This document shows positions 1 to 10,823 of a stretch of DNA of 64,000 nt, piece after piece; within the stretch, counting starts at the first letter, position 1; each line of letters starts with the position of its first letter. The DNA is from Methylobacterium sp. Leaf104 (lineage in GTDB: Bacteria > Pseudomonadota > Alphaproteobacteria > Rhizobiales > Beijerinckiaceae). The stretch lies in assembly GCF_001422885.1 (NCBI RefSeq), contig NZ_LMMZ01000012.1, forward strand, positions 188,388 to 252,387, written 5' to 3'. The translations under genes were made by a program, and so were the position numbers. A model generated the notes under the pieces. That model saw nothing but the letters and a program-made list of their open reading frames with translations, ran no database searches and was not told the origin of the DNA.

Positions 1-90
1 GACCGGCCCTGAGGGTCTCTCACGAAACGCCCCTCGCACCGCCGTGCTCAGGGCTGGAACCGGTCGTGGCCAGGCGCTTTGTGCAGCACC

Positions 91-1479
91 TCAAGACGCG
101 TCGGCGACGAATTTGACGATGATCGGGTGATCCGTGAGCCATAGCTTCAGACGGTCGGTTTCATCCGCCGTCTCGATGGGGTCGGTCCCGAGCGTCGGGT
201 CATAGATCCTCACCGATCTCACCTTGGATGGCATTCTGATCTCCACATCCTCTCCGCCGGACGTGCGCTCGCCCCAGACGACCAGGAAAAACGCGTTCGG
301 CTTTCCCTGCAGGAGGAGATCATGGGTCGTACCGGACGCGTTTTCGATCCGATACCGGAACCGGCGCGGCGTCTTGATCGCTTCCTGGTCGGAGAGAATG
401 GACGTGAAATTGTGTATGTAATGCGCGGCGAGCTTTGGACTGGAATCCGCATTGTAGACCCCCTGGTTTCCTGCCCCGCCCTCGCCATCCCTGAGCATGT
501 ATAGGAAGGTGTATTTCCAGCCTCGCTTGTATTGGGCAAGATAGGTGTTCAGGAGCACCGTTCCCTGGACCTTTTCCCCTCCGAAGTCCGAATGCGAGTC
601 CCAGCCCGTTTCGGTCGTGACCTTCGGAACGTGAGGCAATTCCGCGCTGCCGTAGCCGCGATAGCCGTGTCCCCACAACGTGCCGTGGTTCCCGAAGAGA
701 CCATCCCAGCCTGCATTCATCAGCGGATCGGCGGCGTTCCAGGCCTGATTGTCGACGTATCGCTTCTGGGTCCCGGCGACGTAATTGTGGACATTCAGGT
801 AATCGGCGAATCGCGTGCCCGCGGGAAAGACCGTCTCCGCGCCTTGCGGGATCTCCAGATACTGCAGGCCGAGATTCGGACTCTGAGCGCCGACCTCCGA
901 AACATTGAAGACCGGATATTTCGCCAGCAGCGGGTCGCTCTTGACCGCATTGTAGAGATCCCTCTGGAAGCGCGCCACGGCCGTCCAATCCGCCGGCTTC
1001 CCGAACAGCCTTTGAAAGCCCCCGCCCGTCTCTCCCTTGTAGGTTATCGGGAAGTTGTTCGGCTCGTTCGGCCCCTCGACTGAGAGCAGCGCATCGTCGC
1101 GGGCGATGTATCGCAGGCTCTCGATCGTGACGCCCAGGTCCTTCGAGCTCGCAATGAGATTCGCTTTCACGCCGGTTTGTTTCTTCAGGTAGACGTAACC
1201 TTGCGGCTTGCCGAAATCGTCTCGAATGTTTCGCACGCCGAGATACTTCAAGGGCGCGACATAGGATTGCGCGTCGACGCCCTGCGCGTGATGGATGCAG
1301 ATTCCGAGCGAGTTCAGAAAATCATCGGCCGGAATCGCGATGATTCCCGCCTGCGCGTCGGCCGGTTCGCCTGAATTCGCGATCGGGATATTCGCGAGTA
1401 AGAGATTCAGGGCCACGATCCCGATGATCGGGCCTTGTCTTCCGATGGAGCGGAACCTCGAGACGTCACAAGCACGCAT
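91..1479 (-). CDS. Exported glycoside-hydrolase-like protein
   Basis: The 462-residue reading starts at the ATG ending at 1479, chosen because it puts a basic N-terminus and a hydrophobic stretch (about residues 17-35) up front as a signal peptide; the frame stays open 56 codons further upstream, but that stretch is arginine-rich and unlike a leader. The mature part looks like a TIM-barrel glycosidase: an EGPNEP motif near residues 135-140 would carry the acid/base glutamate and TTETGWDS near 288-295 the nucleophile glutamate, as in clan GH-A enzymes. Similar domains occur in secreted calcium-binding or cellulase-like proteins of Methylobacterium-type bacteria. Substrate cannot be told from sequence. 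It stands alone, facing the left edge, with no sugar-transport genes nearby. Motif-based assignment; activity untested. Confidence 0.72.
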   Translation of the reverse strand: MRACDVSRFRSIGRQGPIIGIVALNLLLANIPIANSGEPADAQAGIIAIPADDFLNSLGICIHHAQGVDAQSYVAPLKYLGVRNIRDDFGKPQGYVYLKKQTGVKANLIASSKDLGVTIESLRYIARDDALLSVEGPNEPNNFPITYKGETGGGFQRLFGKPADWTAVARFQRDLYNAVKSDPLLAKYPVFNVSEVGAQSPNLGLQYLEIPQGAETVFPAGTRFADYLNVHNYVAGTQKRYVDNQAWNAADPLMNAGWDGLFGNHGTLWGHGYRGYGSAELPHVPKVTTETGWDSHSDFGGEKVQGTVLLNTYLAQYKRGWKYTFLYMLRDGEGGAGNQGVYNADSSPKLAAHYIHNFTSILSDQEAIKTPRRFRYRIENASGTTHDLLLQGKPNAFFLVVWGERTSGGEDVEIRMPSKVRSVRIYDPTLGTDPIETADETDRLKLWLTDHPIIVKFVADAS

Positions 1480-1743
1480 GGTGGCTCCATTCGCGGGGAA
1501 GCGCCCGACGGGACTTCTCACCGAGTCTTCGCAGGCCCCTGGTCCCTCGGGCCGGTCCGGACGGCGGTATCGAACGCGGCGCTCGATCGCCCGGCGCTCG
1601 CTGATAAGTGTGTCACGCCGATGCCATGAGAAGGATCGGACACTCACCGGTCCTCGGAGTGCCGGAGCGGTCTCGTTGGACGGCGTGCCGGCACGGATCG
1701 CCGTGTCCGCTCGGCGCGGGCGCGGCGGGCCCGGAACGCGCCC

Positions 1744-2898
1744 CTAGGCCGCGGCGGCCCAGCCGCGGGGCGCTGCGGCCTCGATCCGGTTGCGGCCCAG
1801 GAGCTTCGCCCGGTAGAGCGCACCGTCGGCGCTCGCGAGCAGTTCGGCGAGGTCGCGGGCGTCCGGGGCGGCGAGGCCGATGCTGACCGTGGCGGGGATT
1901 CCGGGGCCGTCCGCCCGCGCGGCCGCGGCAGCGAACCGGCTCGCGATCGCGGTGCCGCGGCTCAGCGCCTGCTGGCGGTCGCATCCGGGCAGGAGCGCGG
2001 CGAATTCCTCGCCCCCCAGCCGGACCAGGAGCGCGTCGGGTCCCGCCCCGTCGCGGGCGGTCTCGGCGAACAGCTTCAGGATCGCGTCGCCGGCCGGATG
2101 GCCGTAGCGGTCGTTGATCGCCTTGAAGTGGTCGAGGTCGAAGGCGAGGAGCGAGACGGGGCGACCGGCGAGCATCCGGGCGCCCTGCGCGAAGAAGGCG
2201 TGACGGTTCGCGAGCCCCGTCAGCTGGTCGGTGTGCGACAGGCGCAGGAGGTGCCGCTTCTCCTCCTCGCGGACCAGGGCCAGGAAGGACATCGGCATCG
2301 CCACCGAGTAGAGGACCGCCTCGTACATCGTCGCCTTCGCGACGACGGCGAGCATGTCCGGCCCGTAGCGCTGCACCAGGAGGGGGGCGACGAAGGCCCG
2401 GCCGAGGTAGAACACGGCGTGGACGGCCGAGATCGCCGCCGCGACCGGCCGGGACCGCAGGCCCCGCACCGTGCGGCTGCGCAGGAGAATCCAGGCCGTC
2501 AGCCCGCAGGCCAGCGCGATGGGCAGGGCCGAGACGTGGTTCCAGAAGGCGGTCGGGAACTGCGTGCCGGCGACCGCCCAGACGAGGGCCAGGACGCCCA
2601 GCGCCGCGACGGATGCCCGGACATGCCGCCGGCCGTCGAAACCCGCCGCGGCGTTGAGGACCAGGAGGTAGCCCGTCACCATCAGGAGGTTGGTCGCCCC
2701 CATGCCGAGGGCGACGGGGAAGCGGCTGCGGTTCATCGCGACGAGGCAGCCGAGGACGAAGGCGAAGAGCCCCGCGGCCAGGATTCCGAGGAGCCCGGCG
2801 CGCGCCGGATGGGCCTGCCGTTCCCAGAGCAGCAGCGAAGCCGACACCAGCAGCGTCCCGACCGTCAAGTACCAGAGGGTTTGGAGATCGATCTGCAT
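1744..2898 (-). CDS. Membrane-bound diguanylate cyclase (GGDEF domain)
   Basis: This 384-residue protein makes the second messenger cyclic di-GMP if active. The N-terminal half holds six or seven hydrophobic segments, so it probably senses something in or near the inner membrane. The C-terminal half is a GGDEF domain with the active-site motif GGEEF (in RLGGEEFAALLPG). The usual RxxD inhibitory site five residues before the motif is absent (GPDA in that place), so product feedback by the classic I-site is not expected. The start is the ATG ending at 2898 (MQIDLQTLWYL); an in-frame ATG 45 bases upstream gives an extra 15 polar residues and is less likely. No EAL domain is present. The only other cyclic di-GMP gene in the window is the HD-GYP protein at 21590-22690. 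Confidence 0.88.
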   Translation of the reverse strand: MQIDLQTLWYLTVGTLLVSASLLLWERQAHPARAGLLGILAAGLFAFVLGCLVAMNRSRFPVALGMGATNLLMVTGYLLVLNAAAGFDGRRHVRASVAALGVLALVWAVAGTQFPTAFWNHVSALPIALACGLTAWILLRSRTVRGLRSRPVAAAISAVHAVFYLGRAFVAPLLVQRYGPDMLAVVAKATMYEAVLYSVAMPMSFLALVREEEKRHLLRLSHTDQLTGLANRHAFFAQGARMLAGRPVSLLAFDLDHFKAINDRYGHPAGDAILKLFAETARDGAGPDALLVRLGGEEFAALLPGCDRQQALSRGTAIASRFAAAAARADGPGIPATVSIGLAAPDARDLAELLASADGALYRAKLLGRNRIEAAAPRGWAAAA

Positions 2899-3099
2899 AG
2901 CTCTGCCTGTCTCGGAGCAGAGCTTACCGGCCGGCGGTTGCAAGATCTCCTACGGTTCCATCCGAGTCGTCGACATGGTTGGCGCGACGTTAAGCGCCTC
3001 GTCCGCCCGTCCTCGTCCCGAAGCCGACGGGCCGGCCGGGGTCCGGAGCGGCGCGCCACGGCAACGGAGCGTCAACGCCTCTCGGGCTTCAGTGGCGGG

Positions 3100-4158
3100 A
3101 TGGCATCCTCCGCACACGGCCCGTCCCCGCTGCCCGCCGACGCCCTGGCCTTTCCGGGGGATGCGGCCCTGCGCGCCGAGGCCCTGGCCTGGCAGGACGA
3201 GCTCGCGCGGGAGCGGCGCCTCTCGCCCAACACCGTCGAGGCCTATGCCCGGGACCTGCGCCAGTTCCTGGCCCATCGCGCCGGGCGGCACGGCCCCCCC
3301 GGCATCGCCGCTCTCGTCGCCCTCAAGCCCCGGGACGTGCGCGCCTTCATGGCCGCGCGCCGGGCGGAGGGGGTCGGCGGGCGCTCGCTGATGCGGGCCC
3401 TGGCGGGCCTGCGCTCCTTCGCCCGCCACCTCGAGCGCCAGGGCCACGGCACCGTGGCGGCGCTGGGCGCCGTGCGCTCGCCCAAGGTGGAGCGGCGCCT
3501 GCCGCGCCCGATCCCCGTCGCCGCCGCCCGGGCGATGACCGGGCCGGATTTGCGGGCCGGCGAGACCCGCGAGCCCTGGATCCTGGCCCGCGACGCGGCC
3601 GTGCTGGCCCTGCTCTACGGCTCCGGCCTGCGCATCTCGGAAGCCCTCGGGCTCACCGCCCGGGACGCACCGGTGCCGGGGGTCGATGCCGTCACGGTGC
3701 TCGGCAAGGGCGGCAAGATGCGGATGGTCCCGGTGCTGCCCGTGGTGGCGGCGGCGGTGGCGGCGTACCGCGCGGCCTGTCCCTACGACCTGGCGCCGGA
3801 CGGCCCGCTCTTCGTCGGCGCCAAGGGCGGCCCGCTCTCGCCGCGCGTCATCCAGTACGCGGTGGCGGCGATGCGGGGCGGCCTCGGCCTGCCCGAGAGC
3901 GCCACGCCCCACGCCCTGCGCCACTCCTTCGCCACCCACCTCCTGGCGCGCCGGGGCGAGTTGCGGGCGATCCAGGAGCTGCTCGGCCACGCCTCGCTCT
4001 CCACGACGCAGCTCTACACCAAGATCGACGCCGCCCGCCTGATGGAGGCCTTCGACGCCGCCCATCCGCGCGCCGGCACCGGCCCCGCCCGGGCGGCGGT
4101 CCTGCGCGAGAAAAGCCGTGCGCCCGGTCCCCCGCCCGCGCTAGGACCGGCGGCATGA
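3100..4158 (+). CDS. xerC: Tyrosine recombinase XerC
   Basis: XerC works with XerD at the dif site to resolve chromosome dimers at cell division. The 352-residue product has an N-terminal core-binding SAM-like domain (about residues 25-115) and a C-terminal catalytic domain. The full catalytic set is visible: R178 in GLRIS, K203 in LGKGGK, H271 and R274 in HALRH, H297 in LLGHAS, and the nucleophile Y306 in TTQLY. The ATG at 3100 is the first start giving the expected N-terminus; the frame is open further left but that part is low-complexity and antisense to the cyclase gene. In Rhizobiales xerC often sits as a single chromosomal gene, as here, and nothing suggests it is part of an integrated element: no att repeats or phage genes flank it. 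Confidence 0.92.
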   Translation: MASSAHGPSPLPADALAFPGDAALRAEALAWQDELARERRLSPNTVEAYARDLRQFLAHRAGRHGPPGIAALVALKPRDVRAFMAARRAEGVGGRSLMRALAGLRSFARHLERQGHGTVAALGAVRSPKVERRLPRPIPVAAARAMTGPDLRAGETREPWILARDAAVLALLYGSGLRISEALGLTARDAPVPGVDAVTVLGKGGKMRMVPVLPVVAAAVAAYRAACPYDLAPDGPLFVGAKGGPLSPRVIQYAVAAMRGGLGLPESATPHALRHSFATHLLARRGELRAIQELLGHASLSTTQLYTKIDAARLMEAFDAAHPRAGTGPARAAVLREKSRAPGPPPALGPAA

Positions 4159-4180
4159 CCCGCCTCCCCGCCGCCCCGCG

Positions 4181-5506
4181 ATGACCCGAGACCTGCTGGC
4201 CGCCCTGCGCCGGGGCGACTGCGCCGGCGCCCGGGCGCTGCGCTTTCCCCCCGGCCTCGCCGAGTTCCCGCGCGAGATCCTCGGGCTCGCCGACACCCTC
4301 GAACTCCTGGACCTGAGCGGCAGCCACCTCGATGCGCTGCCCGCGGATTTCGGGCGCCTGCGACACCTGCGCGTGCTGTTCTGCTCGGGCAGCCGCTTCA
4401 CCCGCCTGCCGCCAGTGCTGGGGGAGTGCCCGTCCCTGAGTCAGGTCGGCTTCCGCGGCACCGGGCTCGTGGAGGTGCCGGGCGAGGCCCTGCCCCCCGC
4501 CCTGCGCTGGCTCACGCTCACGGACAACCGCATCGCGACCCTGCCCGACGCCCTCGGGGCGCGCCCGCACCTGCAGAAGCTCATGCTCTCGGGCAATGCC
4601 CTGGCGGCCTTGCCCGAGAGCCTGGCGGGGGCGCCGAACCTCGAACTGGTGCGCCTGGCCGCCAACCGCCTGGAGGCGCTGCCGGCCTGGCTGACCAGCC
4701 TGCCGGCCCTGGCCTGGACCTCCTTCGCCGGCAATCCCCTCGACGACGCGCCCGGCCCCCTCGACGTGCCGGGCGTCCCCTGGGGCGATCTCGAACCCGG
4801 CGACCTCCTGGGCGAGGGCGCCTCGGGGCGCGTGCACAGGGCGCTCTGGCGCCGCGGCGGGGCCGCGGCCGAGGCAGTCGCCCTGAAGCTGTTCAAGGGC
4901 GCCATGACCAGCGACGGCCTGCCCGAGCGCGAGATGGCCGCCTGCCTCGCGGCGGGGGCGCACCCGCACCTCACCGGCGCCCTCGGGCGCGTCGTCGATC
5001 ACCCGGAGGGCACGGAGGGGCTGCTGATGCCGCTGCTGCCGGCGGATTGGCGGGTGCTGGCCGGCCCGCCGAGCCTGGAGAGCTGCAGCCGGGACGTCTA
5101 CGCGCCCGGCCTCGCCCTGGCGCCCGCGACGGCCCTGCGCATCGCCCGCGGCGCCGCGGAGGCCTGCGCCCATCTCCACGCCCGCGGCCTCCTGCACGGC
5201 GACCTCTACGGCCACAACATCCTGTGGGACGGCACGGACGGGCGGGCCGTCGTCAGCGATTTCGGCGCCGCCTCGATCCTGCCCGAGGGCGCGGCCGGCG
5301 CGGCCCTGCGCCGGGTCGAGGTGCGGGCCTGGGGGCTGCTGCTGGGCGAACTCCTCGACCTCGCGGGCCTCGGTTCCGGCCCCTGGCGCGACCTGGAGCG
5401 GGCCTGCACCGTGCCGCGGATCGACGCGCGCCCGGATTTCCCGGACCTCCTCGCCCGCCTCCCGACGATCGAGGCGTCGCGCACGCGCGGTGCCCCCGAC
5501 GACTGA
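4181..5506 (+). CDS. Leucine-rich repeat protein fused to a protein-kinase-like domain
   Basis: The 441-residue protein has two parts. Residues about 15-190 form six or seven leucine-rich repeats of the bacterial type, with LPxxL spacing. Residues about 205-430 look like a Hanks-type Ser/Thr/Tyr kinase: glycine loop GEGASGR (211-217), VALK with K236, the catalytic HGDLYGHN loop (D341, N346), and DFG at 360-362. The activation-segment APE motif is not evident and the C-lobe is short, so the enzyme is either minimal or atypical. There is no signal peptide or membrane segment, so it should be cytoplasmic. It begins 22 bases after xerC and may share its transcript. LRR-kinase proteins of this layout occur sporadically in bacteria, with largely unknown targets. 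Confidence 0.8.
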   Translation: MTRDLLAALRRGDCAGARALRFPPGLAEFPREILGLADTLELLDLSGSHLDALPADFGRLRHLRVLFCSGSRFTRLPPVLGECPSLSQVGFRGTGLVEVPGEALPPALRWLTLTDNRIATLPDALGARPHLQKLMLSGNALAALPESLAGAPNLELVRLAANRLEALPAWLTSLPALAWTSFAGNPLDDAPGPLDVPGVPWGDLEPGDLLGEGASGRVHRALWRRGGAAAEAVALKLFKGAMTSDGLPEREMAACLAAGAHPHLTGALGRVVDHPEGTEGLLMPLLPADWRVLAGPPSLESCSRDVYAPGLALAPATALRIARGAAEACAHLHARGLLHGDLYGHNILWDGTDGRAVVSDFGAASILPEGAAGAALRRVEVRAWGLLLGELLDLAGLGSGPWRDLERACTVPRIDARPDFPDLLARLPTIEASRTRGAPDD

Positions 5507-5639
5507 TGCACGCAAAGCACAGCCGCTGGGCGTCGTCGGCATTCGATCCGCCGAAACCCCGCCCGCGCCCGGTGCGGCCCCGATTTCGTCACGGTGGACC
5601 GCCAGGGACCACGGCCGGAATCAAGGGGTTACGGGTACC

Positions 5640-6002
5640 ATGAAGGCATTCACCTCCGCACTGCTGCTTATCGGCGTCCTCGCGGCGCCGCAGGCGGCAA
5701 TGGCCGCGAGCAAGACCACCGTGGGCGTCGGCACCGGCGCGGTGGCGGGCGCCCTGGTCGGCGGCCCGGTGGGCGCGGTCGTGGGCGGCATCGTCGGCGG
5801 CTATATCGGCGCCACCTCCGAGAGCCCGCGCCCGCGCCGCCGCCGGGTCCGCGCCGCCCGGCGGGCCGCGGTCGCGCCGCGCAAGCTGCGGGTGGCCGAG
5901 GAGCGCGCGGCACCGGTCCGCCCGGCCGCCCCGGTCGCCACCGGCAGTCTCGCCCCGGTCACCACGGCCCCCGCCGCGACCTCCTGGCGGAACCCGCGCT
6001 AG
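5640..6002 (+). CDS. Exported glycine-zipper protein
   Basis: This 120-residue protein starts at the ATG at 5640 with a clear signal peptide (MKAFTSALLLIGVLAAPQAAMA). It is followed by a glycine-zipper stretch of about 30 residues (repeated GxxxG with VGG and VGAVVGG) able to insert in or pack against a membrane. The remainder is arginine-, alanine- and proline-rich and probably disordered. Such proteins are common in the alphaproteobacterial envelope and have no agreed function. An earlier in-frame start at 5490 would add about 50 residues and bury the signal peptide, so it was not chosen. The gene is convergent with the SDR gene downstream. Confidence 0.72.
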   Translation: MKAFTSALLLIGVLAAPQAAMAASKTTVGVGTGAVAGALVGGPVGAVVGGIVGGYIGATSESPRPRRRRVRAARRAAVAPRKLRVAEERAAPVRPAAPVATGSLAPVTTAPAATSWRNPR

Positions 6003-6053
6003 GAAGCGGCCCGCGCCGCCGGGGCCCCCGTCGGTCACGGGACCCGTTGCGCC

Positions 6054-6073
6054 GGAAGCCCACGACGGCTTCC
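6054..6073. terminator. Hairpin between convergent genes
   Basis: A perfect seven-base-pair stem (GGAAGCC / GGCTTCC) with a six-base loop lies about 50 bases beyond both the glycine-zipper gene and the convergent SDR gene. There is no T-run on either side, so it would be a weak intrinsic terminator or an RNA-end protecting hairpin. Confidence 0.35.
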
Positions 6074-6122
6074 CCCGAGCGAACGGCCGGACCGGGGCGC
6101 CGGTCCTCCCGCGCCTGGTGCC

Positions 6123-6893
6123 TCAGGCGCCGCCCCACTGCATGGTCAGGCCGCCATCGACCACCAGGGTGTGGCCGGTGACGTAGTCGGCATCGTCCGA
6201 GGCGAGGTAGAGGATCGCCTTGGCGATCTCGTCGGGCTGGCCGGCCCGGTGCCAGGGAATGCGCTCGAGGGACTGGGCGAGCTTGTCCGGGTTCTCGAAG
6301 CGGTCGCGGGTCATCGGCGTCTCGATCAGGCCGGGCGCCACGTTGTTGACGTTGATCCGGTCCTCGGCGAGCTCCCGCGCCAGGCTGCGGCAGAGGGAGC
6401 CGACGCCCGCCTTCGACATGCCGTAGGGGGCGCTCTCCGGGGTCGGCAGGTGCTGGGCCACCGAGGAGACGATGACGATCTTGCCGCGCCCGCCCTGGGC
6501 CCGGCGGACCTTGATGAAGGCCCTGGCGCAGAAGACCGGGGCCATCAGGTTGACGCGCAGGATCTGCTCGAGCTTGCCGTCGTCCATCTCGGCCACCGGC
6601 ATGCCGCTCATGGCCTGGCCGGCATTGTTCACCAGGATGTCGAGGACGCCGAGTTCCCGGGCCACCTGCGCGAAGGTCGCCTCCACCGAGGCCGGGTCGC
6701 CGACATCGTTCTGGATCACGAGGCAGCGGCGGCCGGCCGCCTCGACCCGGCGGGCGGTCTCGCGGGCGCCGTCCGCGTCGGTGTTGTAGGTGATGGCGAC
6801 GTCGGCGCCCTGGCGGGCGAACAGCTCGGCCGTCGCCTGCCCGATCCCGGAATCCGCGCCCGTGATCAGCGCGTGCCTGCCTTGCAGCGTCAT
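6123..6893 (-). CDS. Short-chain dehydrogenase/reductase (classical SDR)
   Basis: The 256-residue product is an NAD(P)-dependent oxidoreductase with all classical SDR signatures: TGADSGIG at 11-18 (cofactor binding), NNAG at 89-92, catalytic serines near 143-144, and YGMSK giving Y157 and K161. It resembles the 3-oxoacyl-ACP reductase / glucose 1-dehydrogenase branch, whose substrate range cannot be read from sequence. The start is the ATG ending at 6893; an in-frame start 29 codons upstream would add an arginine-rich tail with no similarity to the family. An Asn at residue 37 after the second strand makes cofactor choice unclear. It stands alone between the glycine-zipper gene and pgm. Confidence 0.88.
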   Translation of the reverse strand: MTLQGRHALITGADSGIGQATAELFARQGADVAITYNTDADGARETARRVEAAGRRCLVIQNDVGDPASVEATFAQVARELGVLDILVNNAGQAMSGMPVAEMDDGKLEQILRVNLMAPVFCARAFIKVRRAQGGRGKIVIVSSVAQHLPTPESAPYGMSKAGVGSLCRSLARELAEDRINVNNVAPGLIETPMTRDRFENPDKLAQSLERIPWHRAGQPDEIAKAILYLASDDADYVTGHTLVVDGGLTMQWGGA

Positions 6894-7033
6894 GTCGGCC
6901 CGTCTCCTCGCACCGTTTCGATCGATGCGGGGACAAGGCACCGGCGCCCGGCCCTGTTCCGGACCGCGACGCCGGATCACGGACGCCGGATCACGGGCGC
7001 CGGATCACGGGCGCCGGTGCGCCCCCTCGCGCC

Positions 7034-9221
<2,188 letters not shown>

Positions 9222-10715
9222 ATGGAATGCCCCCAGGATGTCAGCCTTCGCGCCGACGGATCGAGCGCGACCGAGATCCAGCAGGAGGCCGAGGACATCC
9301 TGCTGGCGCCCCTGGCCGACATCCCCCGCATCAACCTGCGCGAGGCGGGCGAGCCCTGGGACACGCGCCGGCACGCCGGCAAGGCCCTGCGCGCGGTCGT
9401 GCCCCACGCCGCCCACGCCGCCTGGACGCCGCCCGGCAACCGGCCGGACCCGGTCTCCCTGATCGAGGCGGCGCATCGCGGACGCCAGGAGCGGCTGATT
9501 CCCCTGCGGGTCGCCCGCATGGCGAGCTCGCCCTTCGCCTTCCTGCGGGGGGCCGCGCACGTCATGGCCTGGGACCTCGCCCACACCCCGCGCAGCGGCA
9601 TCGCGGTCGTGATGAACGGTGACGCGCACCTGGCCAATTTCGGCCTGTTCGGCACGCCCCAGCGCGACATCGTCCTCGACCTCAACGACTTCGACGAGGT
9701 CACGATCGGCCCCTGGGAATGGGACCTGAAGCGGCTCGTGGCCAGCATCGAGGTGGCGGCGCGCACCGACGGGGTCGGCAAGGCCGAGCGCCGCGAAGCC
9801 ACCCGCGCGGCGGTGGCGGGCTACCAGCACACCATGACCGAGCTGGCGCCGCAGGGACCCCTCGATGTCTGGCACCAGGCGGCCCGGGCCGACCAGCTCG
9901 ACTTCGCCGGCCTCACCATCGACGCCCATTCCGAGGCCGTCATCGCCAAGGCGGTGGAGAAGGCGCGCAGGAAGCACAACAAGAGCCTGCTCGCCCGGGT
10001 CGGCGAGCGCCGCACCGACGGCGGCTGGCGCTTCAAGGAGGAGCCCCCGATCCTCACCGGCGTCGACGCGGAGACCCGCGAGGCGGTGATCGGCGGCCTG
10101 GAGCACTATGCCGAGACCCTGCCGCGCGAGCGCCGGTTCATGCTCAGCCGCTACCACGTGGTGGACGTCGCCCACCGGGTCGTCGGGGTCGGCAGCGTCG
10201 GCACCCGCGCCTACGTCGCCCTCCTGTGCGGGAATTCCGACCAGGACGTGCTCTTCCTCCAGGTCAAGGAGGCGGTGACGCCGGCCCACGCCCCCTACCT
10301 CGCCGGCATGCCCGACGCCTACGGCGACCACGAGGGCGAGCGGGTGATCTACGGCCAGCGCCTGCTCCAGGCGGTGGGCGACCCGCTGCTGGGCTGGACC
10401 ACCATCGACGACCGGCCGTTCTACGTGCGCCAGATGAAGAACATGAAGGGCGACATCCCCGTGGCCGGGCTCACGGGGCAGCCGCTGATCACCTTCTCCT
10501 GGGCCTACGGCGCCCTGCTGGCCCGGGCGCACGCCCGCACGGGGGACGCGGCCGCCATCGCGGGCTATTGCGGCCGCGACCGGCACTGCGACCTGCGCGA
10601 GGCCCTGGCGGACTGGGCCTTCGCCTACGGCGACCAGAACGAGGCCGACTTCGCCGCCTTCCAGGCCGCCATCGCGCAAGGCCGGCTGGAGGCGGCGCCC
10701 GACCCGGAGATGTGA
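9222..10715 (+). CDS. DUF2252 family protein
   Basis: The 497-residue protein belongs to the DUF2252 family, which resembles aminoglycoside-phosphotransferase/kinase folds. The family's key motifs are visible: GDAHLANFG near residues 135-143 and DLNDFDE near 153-159, equivalent to the catalytic loop and metal-binding segment of phosphotransferases. The central part is rich in charged residues, and the C-terminal third contains the YxRQMKxMKG segment typical of the family. There is no signal peptide. It precedes the Mfd-like gene by 108 bases on the same strand, so cotranscription is possible. Substrate and role are unknown. The ATG at 9222 has a GAGG-like site just upstream. Family assignment is strong; function is open. 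Confidence 0.85.
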   Translation: MECPQDVSLRADGSSATEIQQEAEDILLAPLADIPRINLREAGEPWDTRRHAGKALRAVVPHAAHAAWTPPGNRPDPVSLIEAAHRGRQERLIPLRVARMASSPFAFLRGAAHVMAWDLAHTPRSGIAVVMNGDAHLANFGLFGTPQRDIVLDLNDFDEVTIGPWEWDLKRLVASIEVAARTDGVGKAERREATRAAVAGYQHTMTELAPQGPLDVWHQAARADQLDFAGLTIDAHSEAVIAKAVEKARRKHNKSLLARVGERRTDGGWRFKEEPPILTGVDAETREAVIGGLEHYAETLPRERRFMLSRYHVVDVAHRVVGVGSVGTRAYVALLCGNSDQDVLFLQVKEAVTPAHAPYLAGMPDAYGDHEGERVIYGQRLLQAVGDPLLGWTTIDDRPFYVRQMKNMKGDIPVAGLTGQPLITFSWAYGALLARAHARTGDAAAIAGYCGRDRHCDLREALADWAFAYGDQNEADFAAFQAAIAQGRLEAAPDPEM

Positions 10716-10823
10716 TCCACAGGCCTGCGACAAACTGGGGACGGACGGCGAAAGCGCGGAGCCGGGGGCCCGCCGGCCGCGTTTCCCGAGTCCCATCCTC
10801 GAGCCGGGCAGCGCACACCCCAT

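Noticed and set aside
1..90. Possible gene end at the left edge
   Set aside because: No frame with domain or stop alignment could be supported in 90 bases.
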